Assembly: GCA_003427395.1 (NCBI GenBank)
Contig: BFEA01000722.1
Coordinates: 548,699-583,441, forward strand
Length of the DNA stretch: 34,743 bases
Source: Chara braunii
Taxonomy: Eukaryota; Streptophyta; Charophyceae; Charales; Characeae
Direction of reading: 5' to 3'
Position 1 is the stretch's first letter. The number at the start of each line of letters is the position of its first letter. Shown here piece after piece: positions 1 through 9,604 of the stretch. Position numbers and translations under genes: made by a program. The notes beneath the pieces are model-generated. The model ran no database searches. It was not told the origin of the DNA and saw nothing but the letters and a program-made list of their open reading frames with translations.

Positions 1-204
1 CGATTTCCCTACTGGACTTATAGACTTCCTACTCTAGCCTAGACCTAGACTGGACTGACTGGACCTACCGGTACCGCTGCTGTTTCGGCCTCTCGACCTC
101 TACCGGACCCGGCTATAGGCTATAGGACCGTATCGCAATATAGGCCGCTTAGGGCCTGTCTGTCCTAGGGGTAGCCCGGGCCTGCTATAGGCAGTTAGGG
201 TAGT
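1..204. repeat. ~200-bp repeat, left copy, at window edge
   Basis: This segment recurs almost unchanged at 7642-7845 (about five substitutions), and its first 95 bases also recur at 7546-7640. The shared block ends abruptly at 204/7845. It overlaps the last few codons of the retrotransposon integrase frame on the minus strand. It could be the outer part of an LTR, because a purine-rich stretch (AGAAGAGA on the minus strand) precedes it. The boundary lacks the expected TG/CA, however, and the right copies sit among single-N gaps, so an assembly join is equally possible. Confidence 0.6.
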
Positions 205-991
205 CTCTTCTGTAGAACCATCGGTTCTCAGAAGGGGGCTGAAACGCAAACCTGACAAGATACTGTCGGTCGGGGCCAGTGCCCCACTCATCCTCAATGG
301 CCACCACATCATATCCCTTGCCAGGGATTGGTGGGCCCCATTGAGGGGGCCGGTCAGGGAATGCATCAACTGGCGTAAAAGGCAGCAGCTTAGATGCATG
401 AAAGACTGGATAGGTTCGTAGATGCAGCGAGACGTCGATGACGTACAATGGACCAAAGGGATCAGCGCCCACTGTATCTAGAACCTGCCACGGACCCAGG
501 TAGCGCGGCAACACCTTGGGAGAGATATCCTCCTCCCTCGACAACTCAGAACTGGCCACCCAGACATAGTCACCAGTGCGGATGGGGGAAGGCCGCCTGT
601 GGCGGTTGGCTTGTTCAATCATGGCTTTCTGGGCCTTGAACAAGTTCGCCCAAGCTCTTTCCACATCTAGACGATAGCGTCTGGCGAACTCTGCAGTGCC
701 TGGGGTAAGGTCAGGCTTAGCCTTGTCGATGATATCATCGAGAGGCTGTCGTGGCTCACGTCCCCAATGTAGCCGGTAGGGACTGAACCCTGTCGAGGAG
801 TGGACAGACATGTTATACATGAGCTGTGCCCTCGCCAAGTGGGGATCCCAATCCTGCTGATATGGAGAGATCACACGCCGTAGCAACTGGAACAGGACTT
901 GGTTCATCACTTCAGCCAATCCATTGGCTTCAGGATGATGACCAGAAGTCATGTCCAGGCGTGAGTGCAGATAATCCTTGCAGTAGGACTG
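185..991 (-). pseudogene. pol: integrase C-terminal part and truncated chromodomain
   Basis: The frame resumes after the stop at 992-994. HHPEANGLAEVMNQ holds the catalytic Glu of the DDE triad. GFSPYRLHWGREPRQPL and TGDYVWVASSELS are the GPF/GPY-type C-terminal region, and LGPWQVLDTVGADPFGPLY with FHASKLLPF is the usual end of integrase. A chromodomain follows: GKGYDVVAIEDEWGTG, QYLVRFAFQPPSENRWFYRR. It is cut short: the last residues come from the ~200-bp repeat beginning at 204, and the expected C-terminal helix is missing. The listed ATG at 952 is internal. Confidence 0.88.
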
Positions 992-1018
992 TCACTCATC
1001 GCTGCAAAATATGGGGTC

Positions 1019-1468
1019 TCAATCACTAACAATAGAAGTGGACGGTCCATGGTGTGTGACCCACCTCTCAGAAAAGGCTGTTCTCACAGCCGGTACCCTG
1101 GCTACCTCTGGCAAGGGGATGAACTCTGCGTATTTGGAAAACCTGTCTACGCAGACCATAACCTGACGCATGCCACGAGGGGTAGTCTTGCCTAAGTCTG
1201 TAAAATCAATGGATACAGACTGGGCAGGACCATCATGTATGGGCAAAGTTTTGAGCAATCCCAAAGGAGGTTTACGTTGAACCTTGTTCCTTTGGCAGAG
1301 CTCACAGGTATCCACATAGCGCAGCATATCACTCCGCATCTCCTTCCAGAAGAAGCGCTGCGACAGGGCTGCATACGACTTTAGGAACCCAAAGTGTCCA
1401 CGCGCGTCGTGGCACTCTGACATCAGCAGTGTCCACAGCTGCTGATCTTCAGGGATGCACAAGCGCTC
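1019..1468 (-). pseudogene. pol: integrase zinc-binding and first catalytic segment
   Basis: The frame shows an HHCC zinc-binding module (ECHDARGHFG, then YVDTCELCQRNK). The DDE core follows: SIDFTDLG carries the first catalytic Asp, VCVDRFSKYAEFIPL is the conserved second strand, and SIVSD carries the second Asp. A TGA (1019-1021) follows immediately, where integrases have Arg (SDRDP), so CGA to TGA is likely. A second TGA at 992-994 lies nine codons on, where Trp is usual. Integrase would insert the cDNA copy in the nucleus. Confidence 0.88.
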
Positions 1469-2497
1469 CTATCCTCTGCTGTAGGTATATAGCAGATCTG
1501 AACTCAGGGCATAGCTAGGTTCAGAGTTGGGATCTGCTTGCAGATTCCTGATGATGGGTCCATAAGTCGGATCCTGAGGCAGGGAACGAGCAATGGTTTG
1601 ACGGACCTCCTCTCCAAAGGAATGAGTAGAGGAGATCAGCGCAAAAAAGTCAGGCCTACGAGAGAGGGCGTCAGCTATTTTATTGTAGCAGCCCTTCTTG
1701 TGCTTCAGTTCAAAGTCAAACAAATCAATGAACTGAATGTAACGTGCCAGTTTATCATTCAACTCTCCCTGGGACTTCAACCACTGCAAAGTGGAATGAT
1801 CAGAAAAGATCTTGAAGTGCCTGCCCAGGAGAAAGTGTTTCCAGTGTTTCAGGGCACTGACAAGAGCATACAACTCTTTCTCGTAGGTAGAGTCCTGAAG
1901 CTTCTGAGTCTTGATCTTCTTGCTCATGAATTCAACAGGTCTCAGACCATTCCCATCATCCTGCCGAAGTACTGCCCCAATGCCATACTGGCTAGCATCA
2001 GTAGTCAGAACAAAAGGCAAAGTGGGGTCAGGTAACTTCAATACAGGGGCACGAGTCAAGGTCTGTTTGAGTCGTGCAAAGGCCATCTGACAGTGAAGGG
2101 ACCAAAGAAAGGGAGTGTCTTTCTTTGTGAGGTTAGTCAGGGGTGCAGCCACTGCAGAAAAGTTCCTGACGAACTTTCTGTAGTATGAGGACAGACCCAG
2201 GAAGGACCGGACATCTCTCCCTGTCTGGGGCTGTGGCCAATCCTGAATAACAGTGACTTTGCCTGCTTCAGGGGCCAGTCCATCTCCAGAGATTACATGA
2301 CCCAGATAGATAACAGAGGGAACTCCAAAAGAGGACTTAACCCTGTTGATCTTGTACTGGCTGTCACGTAACGACTGAAGAACCAGAGCCAGGTGCTCCG
2401 CATGTTCCCTGGTAGTTTTGTTGAATACCAGGATATCATCCAGGTAGACAACCATAAACTTATCCAGGTACGGCCTGAATATGCGGTGCATCTCAGT
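1469..2497 (-). pseudogene. pol: C-terminal reverse transcriptase and RNase H
   Basis: Directly after the TAG at 2498 the same frame continues with the RT catalytic box (MVVYLDDILVF), the thumb/connection (FLGLSSYYRKFVRNFS), and a full RNase H domain. RNase H motifs are FVLTTDASQYGIGAVLRQ (first catalytic Asp), TYEKELYALV (Glu), FKIFSDHSTLQWL (second Asp) and IADALSRR (last Asp). This is the usual Ty3/gypsy arrangement. The frame ends at TAG (1469-1471) in the linker before integrase. The first in-frame Met (2491) is internal and not a true start. Confidence 0.92.
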
Positions 2498-3772
2498 CTA
2501 GAATGTGCCAGGTGCATTGCAAAGTCCAAATGGCATCACTAGGTACTCATAAGTACCATACCTGGTTTTGAAGGTCGTCTTGTGGACGTCCTCCTCTGCC
2601 ATCTCAATCTGGTGATAGCCAGATTTGAGGTCGACTTTGCTGAAAATGGTGCAGCCCTGGACCATATCCAGAAGGTCATCGATCCTAGGAAGTGGCTCTG
2701 TACTCTTCCTAGTGATCTTGTTGAGACCCCTGTAGTCTATGCACATTCTGAACTCACCACTCCCCTTTGGAACAAAGAGGACTGGAGCACCGAATTCAGA
2801 AGTGTTGGGCCTGATCCAGCCCTTGCTAGTCAGGGTCTCAAGTTGTCGCCTGAGCTCCTCAAGCTCAGTAGATGACATCCTGTAGATGCGGCCCTTGGGA
2901 GGGACCGCTCCAGGCAGCAGCTCCATGTGATGCTTGGTTGGTCGGTTGGGTAACCCAAAGGGCTCCTGCATCAGATCAGCGTAGTGGTCCACAACCTGCT
3001 GTATCTCAGGAGGACAGGGAGTAAGGGCAGCGTCTGTCTGCCTGACCAGAGCTATGAACAAACGCTCGTGGTCATACTGGCGAGAGAGAGCATAAAACTC
3101 TCTCGCTCTCAAGCAGAAGCATGATGTCTTCGGGTGGTGATCAGCAGCAATCATACAAGGCTGATACACCCCCTTGCTGTTTGGCAGTTCAACCTTGGGG
3201 ATCTGCCAGTCGATCCTGGGGTTGACTGCTTTCAGCCACTGCATGGAGAATACAAGATCAAAGGGTAAATCAGGGACTATGTAGAAGTTCAGACTATGTC
3301 TGACTTCTCCAGCACTGTCGAAGGTTACAGGGATACCCCTGACCTTCTCCCTGATAGTCAGAACAGTGGAGTCACCTATTTTGACCTGCAGCGGTTGTTG
3401 CAGTTGTACCACTTTCATGCCCAGATGCAGTTTTTTGACTGCACTGGGAGACATGAAGTTTCGGTTGGCTCCACAGTCCAATAACCCCTTGATCCTGTTG
3501 TGGTTGATCAGGGGCCGGAGGAGTATGAGGTCAGACTTGTTCTGCTTTTGTTCTTTCAGGTGAAAGAAAAAAACTGCAAGTGCCTGAGACTCAGACTGGT
3601 CCGGTTCCTGATCCGGGTCAGGATCCTCATAAGTGAAGGATGCTGCCCGCGCAGTCCCCATACTGGGAAGGACACAAGTCTCAACTGAAGCTGCTGCAGA
3701 TGCAGATGCAGGTGCAGCACTGGAGGGAATTGCAGTCTCTAGGTTCAGCTTCAGTTTTTTGACTGAGCTGGG
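2498..3772 (-). pseudogene. pol: aspartic protease and N-terminal half of reverse transcriptase
   Basis: From the gag side the frame opens at 3772. Its first ATG is 3661, but the natural polyprotein would read in from gag. The protease core is [16 protein letters not shown], with DCG in place of the common D[ST]G active-site triplet. The later [16 protein letters not shown] matches the second half of retropepsin. Reverse transcriptase begins near [18 protein letters not shown] and shows [27 protein letters not shown] and [13 protein letters not shown]. It then stops at TAG (2498-2500), where relatives have Gln, so CAG to TAG is the likely change. Confidence 0.9.
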
Positions 3773-3890
3773 CTAGGCATGTACGGACAGTCCTTGAGGA
3801 AATGATGTCCCTCACACCTCAGGCAGACTCCCCTCTCCTTCCTCTTTCTCCACACCCCTTCCTGAATCTTCAAGTCATGCCAGGGAAGGG
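3752..3890 (-). pseudogene. gag zinc knuckle segment
   Basis: The minus strand of about 3790-3835 encodes GVCLRCEGHHFLKDCPY, a retroviral-type zinc knuckle that would bind element RNA. Spacing is CX2CX3HX4C, or CX2CX2HX5C if the first His is used. Either is one residue short of the standard CX2CX4HX4C, so metal binding is uncertain. The frame ends at a stop just after a run of six A (3755-3760). One more A would open into the protease frame, so a one-base loss in this homopolymer explains the break. Confidence 0.7.
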
Positions 3891-4340
3891 TGTTGGGATT
3901 GAGGGGGTCTGCAGGAAAGTGGACGTCGGCAGGTTAGGGCGTCGGGCAGGGGTTGAAGAGCGACGTCCCTGGCTCTTCCCCTTGCTGCTGGAGGCTGTGA
4001 TGGAGGGAGACCCGACCTTTTGGAAGGCCCCCAGCGCAGCCTGCAGCTGCTGAACGACTGCTGCAACATCTGGGACAGCAGCTGAAACAGCCCCAGCTGG
4101 CAGTGTACCAGGCTGGGATCCTGTCTCAGAGGCTGACCCAGAGCCCGTGTATGCAAAGGCCGCCTTTCCCTTTCTACCACTGCGAGGGAAGGCGCCTTTC
4201 CTCCTGTCACTGGAGGGGGCCTGAACATGGAGCTTGGCCTCCATGTCCAGTGCTGCTCGTCCAAATGATCGCCAGTCTTTGTGTCCGGCGCTGTACAAGG
4301 CAACAAAAAACTTTTCAAGCGGTGTTAGTGAGTAAGTCAT
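3870..4340 (-). pseudogene. gag, C-terminal capsid part in shifted frame
   Basis: This frame continues the capsid: TPLEKFFVALYSAGHKDWRS is the usual end of the gypsy capsid domain. A basic linker follows (RRKGAFPRSGRKGKAAF), then an Ala/Pro/Ser-rich stretch. It overlaps the previous gag frame by 26 bases at the frameshift. Near 3875-3910 the frame is lost again, and the zinc-knuckle segment lies in the original gag frame. The listed ATG is not a real start; this is an internal piece of gag. Confidence 0.75.
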
Positions 4341-5352
4341 CAGCAGACATCACTAACCCAGGGTTAGAAGTTAGCTGCTCAAACTCAGCAAATAGAGTCT
4401 GCAGACTGCCGCTGTATCGCTGCTGGCCCAGACGTACAATCTCATCAGCAGCTTTGCGGGCTCTTTCTTTGTCTTCAAACCTATCTTCCAGGGCCTTCAA
4501 AAATTTGTCAGCCCCCAGTGCCAAGGCCCAATCCTCCAATGTCTGCAGTTGGGCACTTGCTGTAGAGGTAGCCCATTTCTGGGCTGGCCCCTCCAGCAGG
4601 CCCACAACCGTTGCCACCTTTTGCTGTTCTGGGCACTGGAACCCCTTGAGATATGCCCGGGTTTCAGCTGCCCAGTCCCCAACATCAACCTTGGGGTCAT
4701 CCCCCTTGAATTTGTTGGGGGCAGGGATTTTGGGGCCTCTGTGGTCCCCAGCAATAACAGCAGCAAAGGTGGGAGGAGGCGTCGCTTTGGCCTGGGAGGT
4801 GACTGAGGGAGAAGTCTTATGAAAGGAGTGAGAGGATCCAGGAGATGAAGGAGGTGGAGAAGGAGGCTGGGAAGGCTTCTTGGGTTTTGGAGAGGGGTCC
4901 ACAGGGACCAGCGGACTGATGACGTTGGCTGCTGTTAACTGAGCAGTCAGATTCTGGATAGAGTCCAGGATCTTAGACTGCTGAGTTCCCAGATCAGCCA
5001 CTCTGGTCTCCAGCCGCTGGATCCTCTCATCCCAGTTTGTGAAGTGGCTGGCTGTAAGTTTGTCCTGCAAAAGTACCAGCTCAGCCAGATCTCTGGTGAC
5101 TTGGGCCACCCTGTTGTCAGCAACAGTCTTCTCAGCCTGCTGCAGCAGGTGCTCCTTTCTGGAAGCATTTGTTGCAGCTTCCATTTCTGCAGCCTCTTGC
5201 CTCTTTGCTTCTGCGAGTAGCGCCTGTTGCTCTCGCAGTTTGGCCTCAATCTCTCTCTTGCGCAGCTGCGCAGGGGTAAGGGGAGGGGAAGGAGGAGTTG
5301 AGGGTGAGGCTTGTTCTACCTTCCCTGCTCCTGAGTCCGCTGTGTCAGACAT
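4315..5352 (-). pseudogene. gag, N-terminal and capsid part (retrotransposon)
   Basis: The frame gives 345 residues starting MSDTADSGAG. Residues ~20-75 are rich in E, K, R, Q and A and look like a coiled coil. A Pro/Ser-rich linker follows at ~150-190, then a capsid-like domain from ~205 with spaced W and L residues (for example GDWAAETRAYLKGF), as in plant gypsy Gag proteins. Gag would package the element RNA into cytoplasmic virus-like particles. The ATG is the first one downstream of the leader. The frame stops soon after MSADDLL, where a small indel near 4320-4335 moves the rest of the capsid into another frame. Confidence 0.8.
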
Positions 5353-6800
5353 TTTCCGTTTTTAAAACAAAAAAATAATAAAGTGAAACAGCAGAAGATG
5401 CAACGATTTACAGTTCACTCAGACACTCAAAATTCGTTGCACTGTCAGTTCACAGGGTAAGGTGGGTTAATGGGCACAAGCGATTAGGGTTGGAATAGAA
5501 CCACTGGGGTCAGTAATCAGGCTGACTGGATGTCCAGTGAAATCATGCACTAATGATTTCCTATACCTGACACTGAACCTTCCCTGAAGTTGCAAGATGC
5601 ACATTCACAGCATTCCAGAGGTGACTAGCATTCCAGAGCCCATCAGAAAGCAGAAAAGATTAGTAGTATTGATGGAGATAGCCAAGAATTGACTGAAACA
5701 CAACAACAAGCAGTAGCGATGCAGTAAACTATACCCTGACAGCCCTAAGCTCAAATTTCGCCACTGTTGACATCAACAAAAATACTCCCAGATATGGCGA
5801 ATTTCAGGATTTCACTGTAATGACCCAAATTCAATGATTCTGGACTAGTGCTTGAGCACAGATGACAGAAATCAAATTGCGATTCACCCCAGACTGACAG
5901 ACTTGAATTCTGACGGACAGATTTGGAGTTGTGACTGACCCTAGATAACACAGACTATAAATAGACTCAGCGCAAAACTCAAATCCACAGTACCATTACC
6001 TTTTCCTACACAGAATTTATAGTATGATCATACAGGATGAAGCGCAATACTGTCATACAGTCCCAGAACAATTTTGAGTCAAAACAGGTCAGTAGATGAT
6101 GAGATATGAGTCAGGGTAGGGAGGAAGAAGATGGATATGGTTGTCTTGCAGTCTGACAATTTCACGATTGTGACCCTACTGACAGACAGACCATCGATTC
6201 TAATTTTACTGACTCTATACTAATCGCTACTCAGGGAGTCCCATCAAACACACTCACTTGAAGTAATTCACTCAGTGGGTGATGAAGCTCTGGCTATGGC
6301 TGCCAAACCCTGGTCTCGCCAGTACTTGCAGACATTCTTCCACAGCTTCCCATGTACAAAATCTCCTGAAACTTGTTGATCCGCTCCAGTATGATGTGGC
6401 GATTCAGTCCCACCTCTCAGATCCACTGAATCTGGCTCAGTGGCGAGAGAAAACTCTCCTCAAGATATCTCGCCACTGCAAGGTACTGGGATTGAAGCCG
6501 CCACCCAATTATTATTGGATTAGGGTATAATTCGCCACCCTGATCCCAATCATCAACTGAGGTCTGAATGGTGGATGGCGAAATATCCCTCTTCTCGCCA
6601 CTTCCTGTCAGGCACACAGACAGGCTCAGGGTGTCTGATCAATCACAAACTGATAGTTTGCAATCACCGCTTGTATGTTTTCTCCTCCACTGGATCTTTA
6701 CTGAAGATGAAGAACCACCATGGCACTTCTCGCCAGTTAGGGCCAGAAGGAGAAGCTGCCCCTGTTGCGCTCAACCCTCTGAGCTCCAAGTCCAATCTTC
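5353..6800 (-). other. Retrotransposon leader between primer-binding site and gag
   Basis: This stretch has no convincing gene. It is about 1.45 kb, longer than most gypsy leaders. Its main structure is a repeated hexamer, TCGCCA or its complement TGGCGA, occurring ten times here (5758, 5795, 6316, 6397, 6441, 6470, 6532, 6576, 6595, 6730) and twice more inside the LTR (6845, 7125). One pair at 6441-6448 and 6468-6475 forms an 8-bp perfect inverted repeat (TGGCGAGA/TCTCGCCA). Confidence 0.6.
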
Positions 6801-6812
6801 GCTCTGATACCA
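6801..6812 (-). promoter_or_regulatory. Primer-binding site for initiator Met tRNA
   Basis: The minus strand reads TGGTATCAGAGC, the classic plant retrotransposon primer-binding site complementary to the 3' end of initiator methionine tRNA. Two bases separate it from the LTR end (…ATAACA on the minus strand). It marks where minus-strand cDNA synthesis starts and fixes the element orientation. Confidence 0.9.
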
Positions 6813-6814
6813 AC

Positions 6815-7517
6815 TGTTATGAACTTGGTTGTCTGGCAATTTGATCGCCACTCACACATAGAAGAACTCACACACGCCCATACATGCATGAGACAAAGGG
6901 GAGGAGGAGACAGGGTCCAACTGCACACAGATCAGAGATAAAAAGCGGAATAGCAATCATGCACAGAAGGGGAGAATACACTCAGTGTTTCTCTCTCCCA
7001 GACACACTCCCAACAACCAATCACAATATGACACTGCGAAGATCACAATTGGAAAGTAACCCAGATGATGAGCCAACTCAACACAATTAACCTCAATTAT
7101 CATTTCAGAGTTCAACCCAGTGTCTCGCCAACCCAGTACTACGCACTCCACTCACTACTCCACTCTCAGGGCCTAGCGCTGCACTGAAACAGCCTCCCAG
7201 AGGCCAGCGCCATACACCCAGATGAAGATCATGAACGGCGATGTAGACCCCAGTGCCGATGAGTCACTCTGACGATGAAGAAGGCAGCTATGGCTGCCTA
7301 GCTACTACCGCAGCAGCAGTACCCACATGTACCCAGTGAAGAGCCTTCGATAATCCTGCCAAACGCAGATATCCCCTGGGGATAGAAGCGCTGAGCACAG
7401 CCCCAGCGATGGCTGTCTCAGGTAGGCCGGCTACGGCTGCTTCACGCAGCTGATGTCGCAGGTGCCGCTGTAGACATTCAGCGCTGCACAACTTCGTTGG
7501 CCACCAACGCAGTCACG
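6815..7517 (-). repeat. 5' LTR, incomplete, cut by assembly gap
   Basis: On the plus strand the LTR begins TGTTATGAAC, so the element-sense LTR ends …ATAACA two bases before the primer-binding site. The outer (U3) end is not resolved: single N bases occur at 7518 and 7641, and a duplicated 95-bp block lies between them. The segment has no gene. It shares the TCGCCA motif with the leader (6845, 7125). The matching 3' LTR is not in the window, so no LTR divergence can be measured. Confidence 0.65.
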
Positions 7518-7545
7518 NGAAAATGAAAAGCCAAAAGTCCCTACC

Positions 7546-7845
7546 CGATTTCCCTACTGGACTTATAGACTTCCTACTCTAGCCTAGACCTAGACTGGAC
7601 TGACTGGACCTACCGGTACCGCTGCTGTTTCGGCCTCTCGNCGATTTCCCTACTGGACTTATAGACTTCCTACTCTAGCCTAGACCTAGACTGGACTGAC
7701 TGGACCTACCGGTACCGCTGCTGTTTCGGCCTCTCGGCCTCTACCGGACCCGGCTACAGGCTATAGGACCGTATAGCAGTATAGGCCGCTTAGGGCCTGT
7801 CTGTCCTAGGGGTAGCCTGGGCCTGCTATAGGCAGTTAGGGTAGC
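7546..7845. repeat. ~200-bp repeat, right copies around a gap
   Basis: Bases 7546-7640 repeat the first 95 bases of 7642-7845, with an N at 7641 between them. The 7642-7845 copy matches 1-204 of the window. Both copies begin at exactly the same base, one after a gap and one at the window edge, which suggests contig ends overlapped without being merged. Confidence 0.7.
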
Positions 7846-8052
7846 TGTAGGAACTCGGTTAGTACCAGGTCTGTATTTTTCCCAAAAATTACAGATCTGT
7901 CCCTCACGAATTTCCACACAGGCGGATCTCTCGGTTAGCCCTCAGCCAAACAAAATTGCAAAACTAACCCTACAGGTTAGTGTACAGCCTCGCAGTCAAT
8001 CTCGGCAGCAGGAATCAGCAAGTCATTGCAGCTGTGTGTGTGTGCACCCTCC

Positions 8053-8057
<5 letters not shown>

Positions 8058-8092
<35 letters not shown>

Positions 8093-8106
8093 ACGCGAAT
8101 GTGCAC

Positions 8107-8165
<59 letters not shown>
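8058..8165. repeat. (CT)n / (GA)n microsatellite able to fold back
   Basis: A (CT)n tract (8058-8088) is followed after about 20 bases by a (GA)n tract (8108-8165). The spacer holds two GTGCAC palindromes. The two tracts are complementary, so the block is a potential long hairpin. The open frames here are Ser-Leu and Glu-Arg repeats caused by the microsatellite and are not genes. Confidence 0.9.
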
Positions 8166-8180
<15 letters not shown>

Positions 8181-8403
8181 GAGGAACTCGCTCCACTACA
8201 CAGCAGTGTAGACGTGTCTGAAGGCCGAATGGCTACATTCGGATGTATCTGGGCAATGGAAAAGTGCAGATGGATGCAGAACATTTCATATGGCATTGTA
8301 ATAGTCGCGATACACCGAAACCTTGGATGTATTAGAACCTGGGCGACAAAACGGTCCAGATGCATGTCGAACTTTGTGTAGGCAGGGGAGAGAGAGAGAT
8401 GGA

Positions 8404-8404
8404 G

Positions 8405-8437
<33 letters not shown>

Positions 8438-8480
8438 TTGGACATGTCTTGCAGCACAAACTACGATGATTGATTGATCA

Positions 8481-8536
<56 letters not shown>
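8404..8536. repeat. (GATA)n and (GA)n microsatellites
   Basis: GATA repeats (8404-8423) run into GA repeats, followed by a unique stretch containing GATTGATTGATCAATC and a second (GA)n tract (8485-8536). A near-identical version of 8404-8477 follows the adapter at 23184-23257. Confidence 0.9.
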
Positions 8537-8540
<4 letters not shown>

Positions 8541-8674
8541 GGCGCCCTCTCCTCATCGCCCCCTGCGCCTAATGGTTTCAGGCCGCCTTGCACATTGCGT
8601 GTGCGTGAGATCGGGACTATTGGTGTTTGAGCACTGTGGAGTAGTGGTTTGCAGAATTCGAACGTCACCTTCCA

Positions 8675-8678
<4 letters not shown>

Positions 8679-8750
<72 letters not shown>
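8679..8750. repeat. (TG)n microsatellite
   Basis: About 36 TG dinucleotides, followed by a CG-rich alternating stretch and (CAAT)n at 8771-8790. Alternating purine-pyrimidine DNA of this length can adopt Z-form. The Cys-Val frames here are artefacts. Confidence 0.95.
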
Positions 8751-8755
<5 letters not shown>

Positions 8756-9009
8756 CGCGCGCACGCTAACCAATCAATCAATCAATCATCACCCTTTTTT
8801 TTCATTTTTCATATTTTCACCCAAAAAATAAATCATTTTTTTGTTTTTTTAAATGCAGGGGGGGGGGGGCTGGGGTCAAATCCCCCTCAGCACCCCCCCA
8901 GCAACCTGGGGCACATCTGTCCGGGGCCAGTACGTACGCCCGTCCGGCCAGTCGTCCAGACGGCCCGTACGGCGACCCCCCGTACGACGTAAGGGGGACT
9001 TCACTGCTC

Positions 9010-9135
9010 GGAATGTATGCAATAACTTCATTTCGATTGGTTATCTCACTTTAGCTATTTTGTGTAAAGCTGAGCTAGGTTTTTTTGGTGTTCTTGTAGA
9101 AACACGAAGGCATACTCCCGGCTTTTGAGGACATT
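9010..9135 (+). repeat. Dispersed repeat, empty-site copy, with exon-like end
   Basis: This segment matches 32761-32809 joined to 34518-34600. It is the version lacking the Harbinger-like element E2, with TAT at 9056-9058 marking the insertion point. Its right part looks like an intron end and exon: an acceptor-like TTTTTTGGTGTTCTTGTAG, then an open stretch [16 protein letters not shown], which in the other copy differs by a few changes. I do not recognise the peptide. Confidence 0.6.
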
Positions 9136-9267
9136 TATTTAAAGCTCAAGGACGTTGCATAAGTGGTTTTGATTCTCTACCATGACGAGTTAATTGATTC
9201 ATATTTAGAATTTACTTTTTTATTTCCTTGGGCAGTTTCTTTCAATAAAACATACAATGCCAGCACT

Positions 9268-9285
9268 GCCTTTTGGGACATCAGT

Positions 9286-9317
<32 letters not shown>

Positions 9318-9378
9318 GGCCCCTGCACAAGGACGACACAGTGAGACACACACATAAATCGAGAAACGGTCCAAAGTT
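9268..9378 (+). pseudogene. Degenerate U6 snRNA-like sequence
   Basis: The core AAAATTGGAACGATACAGAG and the following GATTAGCATGGCCCCTGC match the conserved centre of U6 spliceosomal RNA, and CGAGAAACGGTCCAAA matches its 3' part. The 5' hairpin is altered, an extra stretch (AGTGAGAC) interrupts the 3' half, and the 3' end runs into AAAAATAAAATAAAAT instead of a pol III T-run. I see no U6 promoter elements. It is most likely an old retrotransposed copy; AATGCCAGCAC before and AATGACAAGCAC after may be a decayed target duplication. Confidence 0.75.
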
Positions 9379-9604
9379 AAAAATAAAATAAAATGACAAG
9401 CACCAATATACTCTCACCACATTGCCACATATAGTTTGAATCTTGAAACTTCCACCCATGTGTTCTCTACTAACGCATGAGCTCAGCCAGTGAGAGAGTC
9501 AACAACCCTGTGGACCATGGTCGACCACCGACACCATAACNCCTGACTCGCCAGCCGGATGCCACGTGTCAGAGACTCCCCCCCCCCCCCCCCTTGTTAC
9601 CAAA

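Larger units (their letters stand above)
185..6820 (-). mobile_element. Decayed Ty3/gypsy LTR retrotransposon, internal region
   Basis: Read on the minus strand the order is primer-binding site (6801-6812), a long leader, gag, zinc knuckle, aspartic protease, reverse transcriptase, RNase H, integrase and chromodomain. Protease-RT-RNase H-integrase order defines the Ty3/gypsy group, and a chromodomain after integrase points to the chromovirus branch, which targets insertion to particular chromatin. The element cannot make its proteins. Gag is split by two frameshifts, a third separates gag from pol, and pol has stops at 2498, 1469, 1019 and 992. The 3' LTR should lie at or beyond the left edge of the window. 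Confidence 0.9.

Noticed and set aside
6441-6475. Rho-independent terminator-like stem
   Set aside because: This is a eukaryotic retroelement leader; the inverted repeat belongs to the TCGCCA cluster and has no T-run.
8015-8773. Minus-strand open frame of 252 residues
   Set aside because: It is made almost wholly of Ser-Leu and Thr-His repeats from the microsatellites, with no domain.
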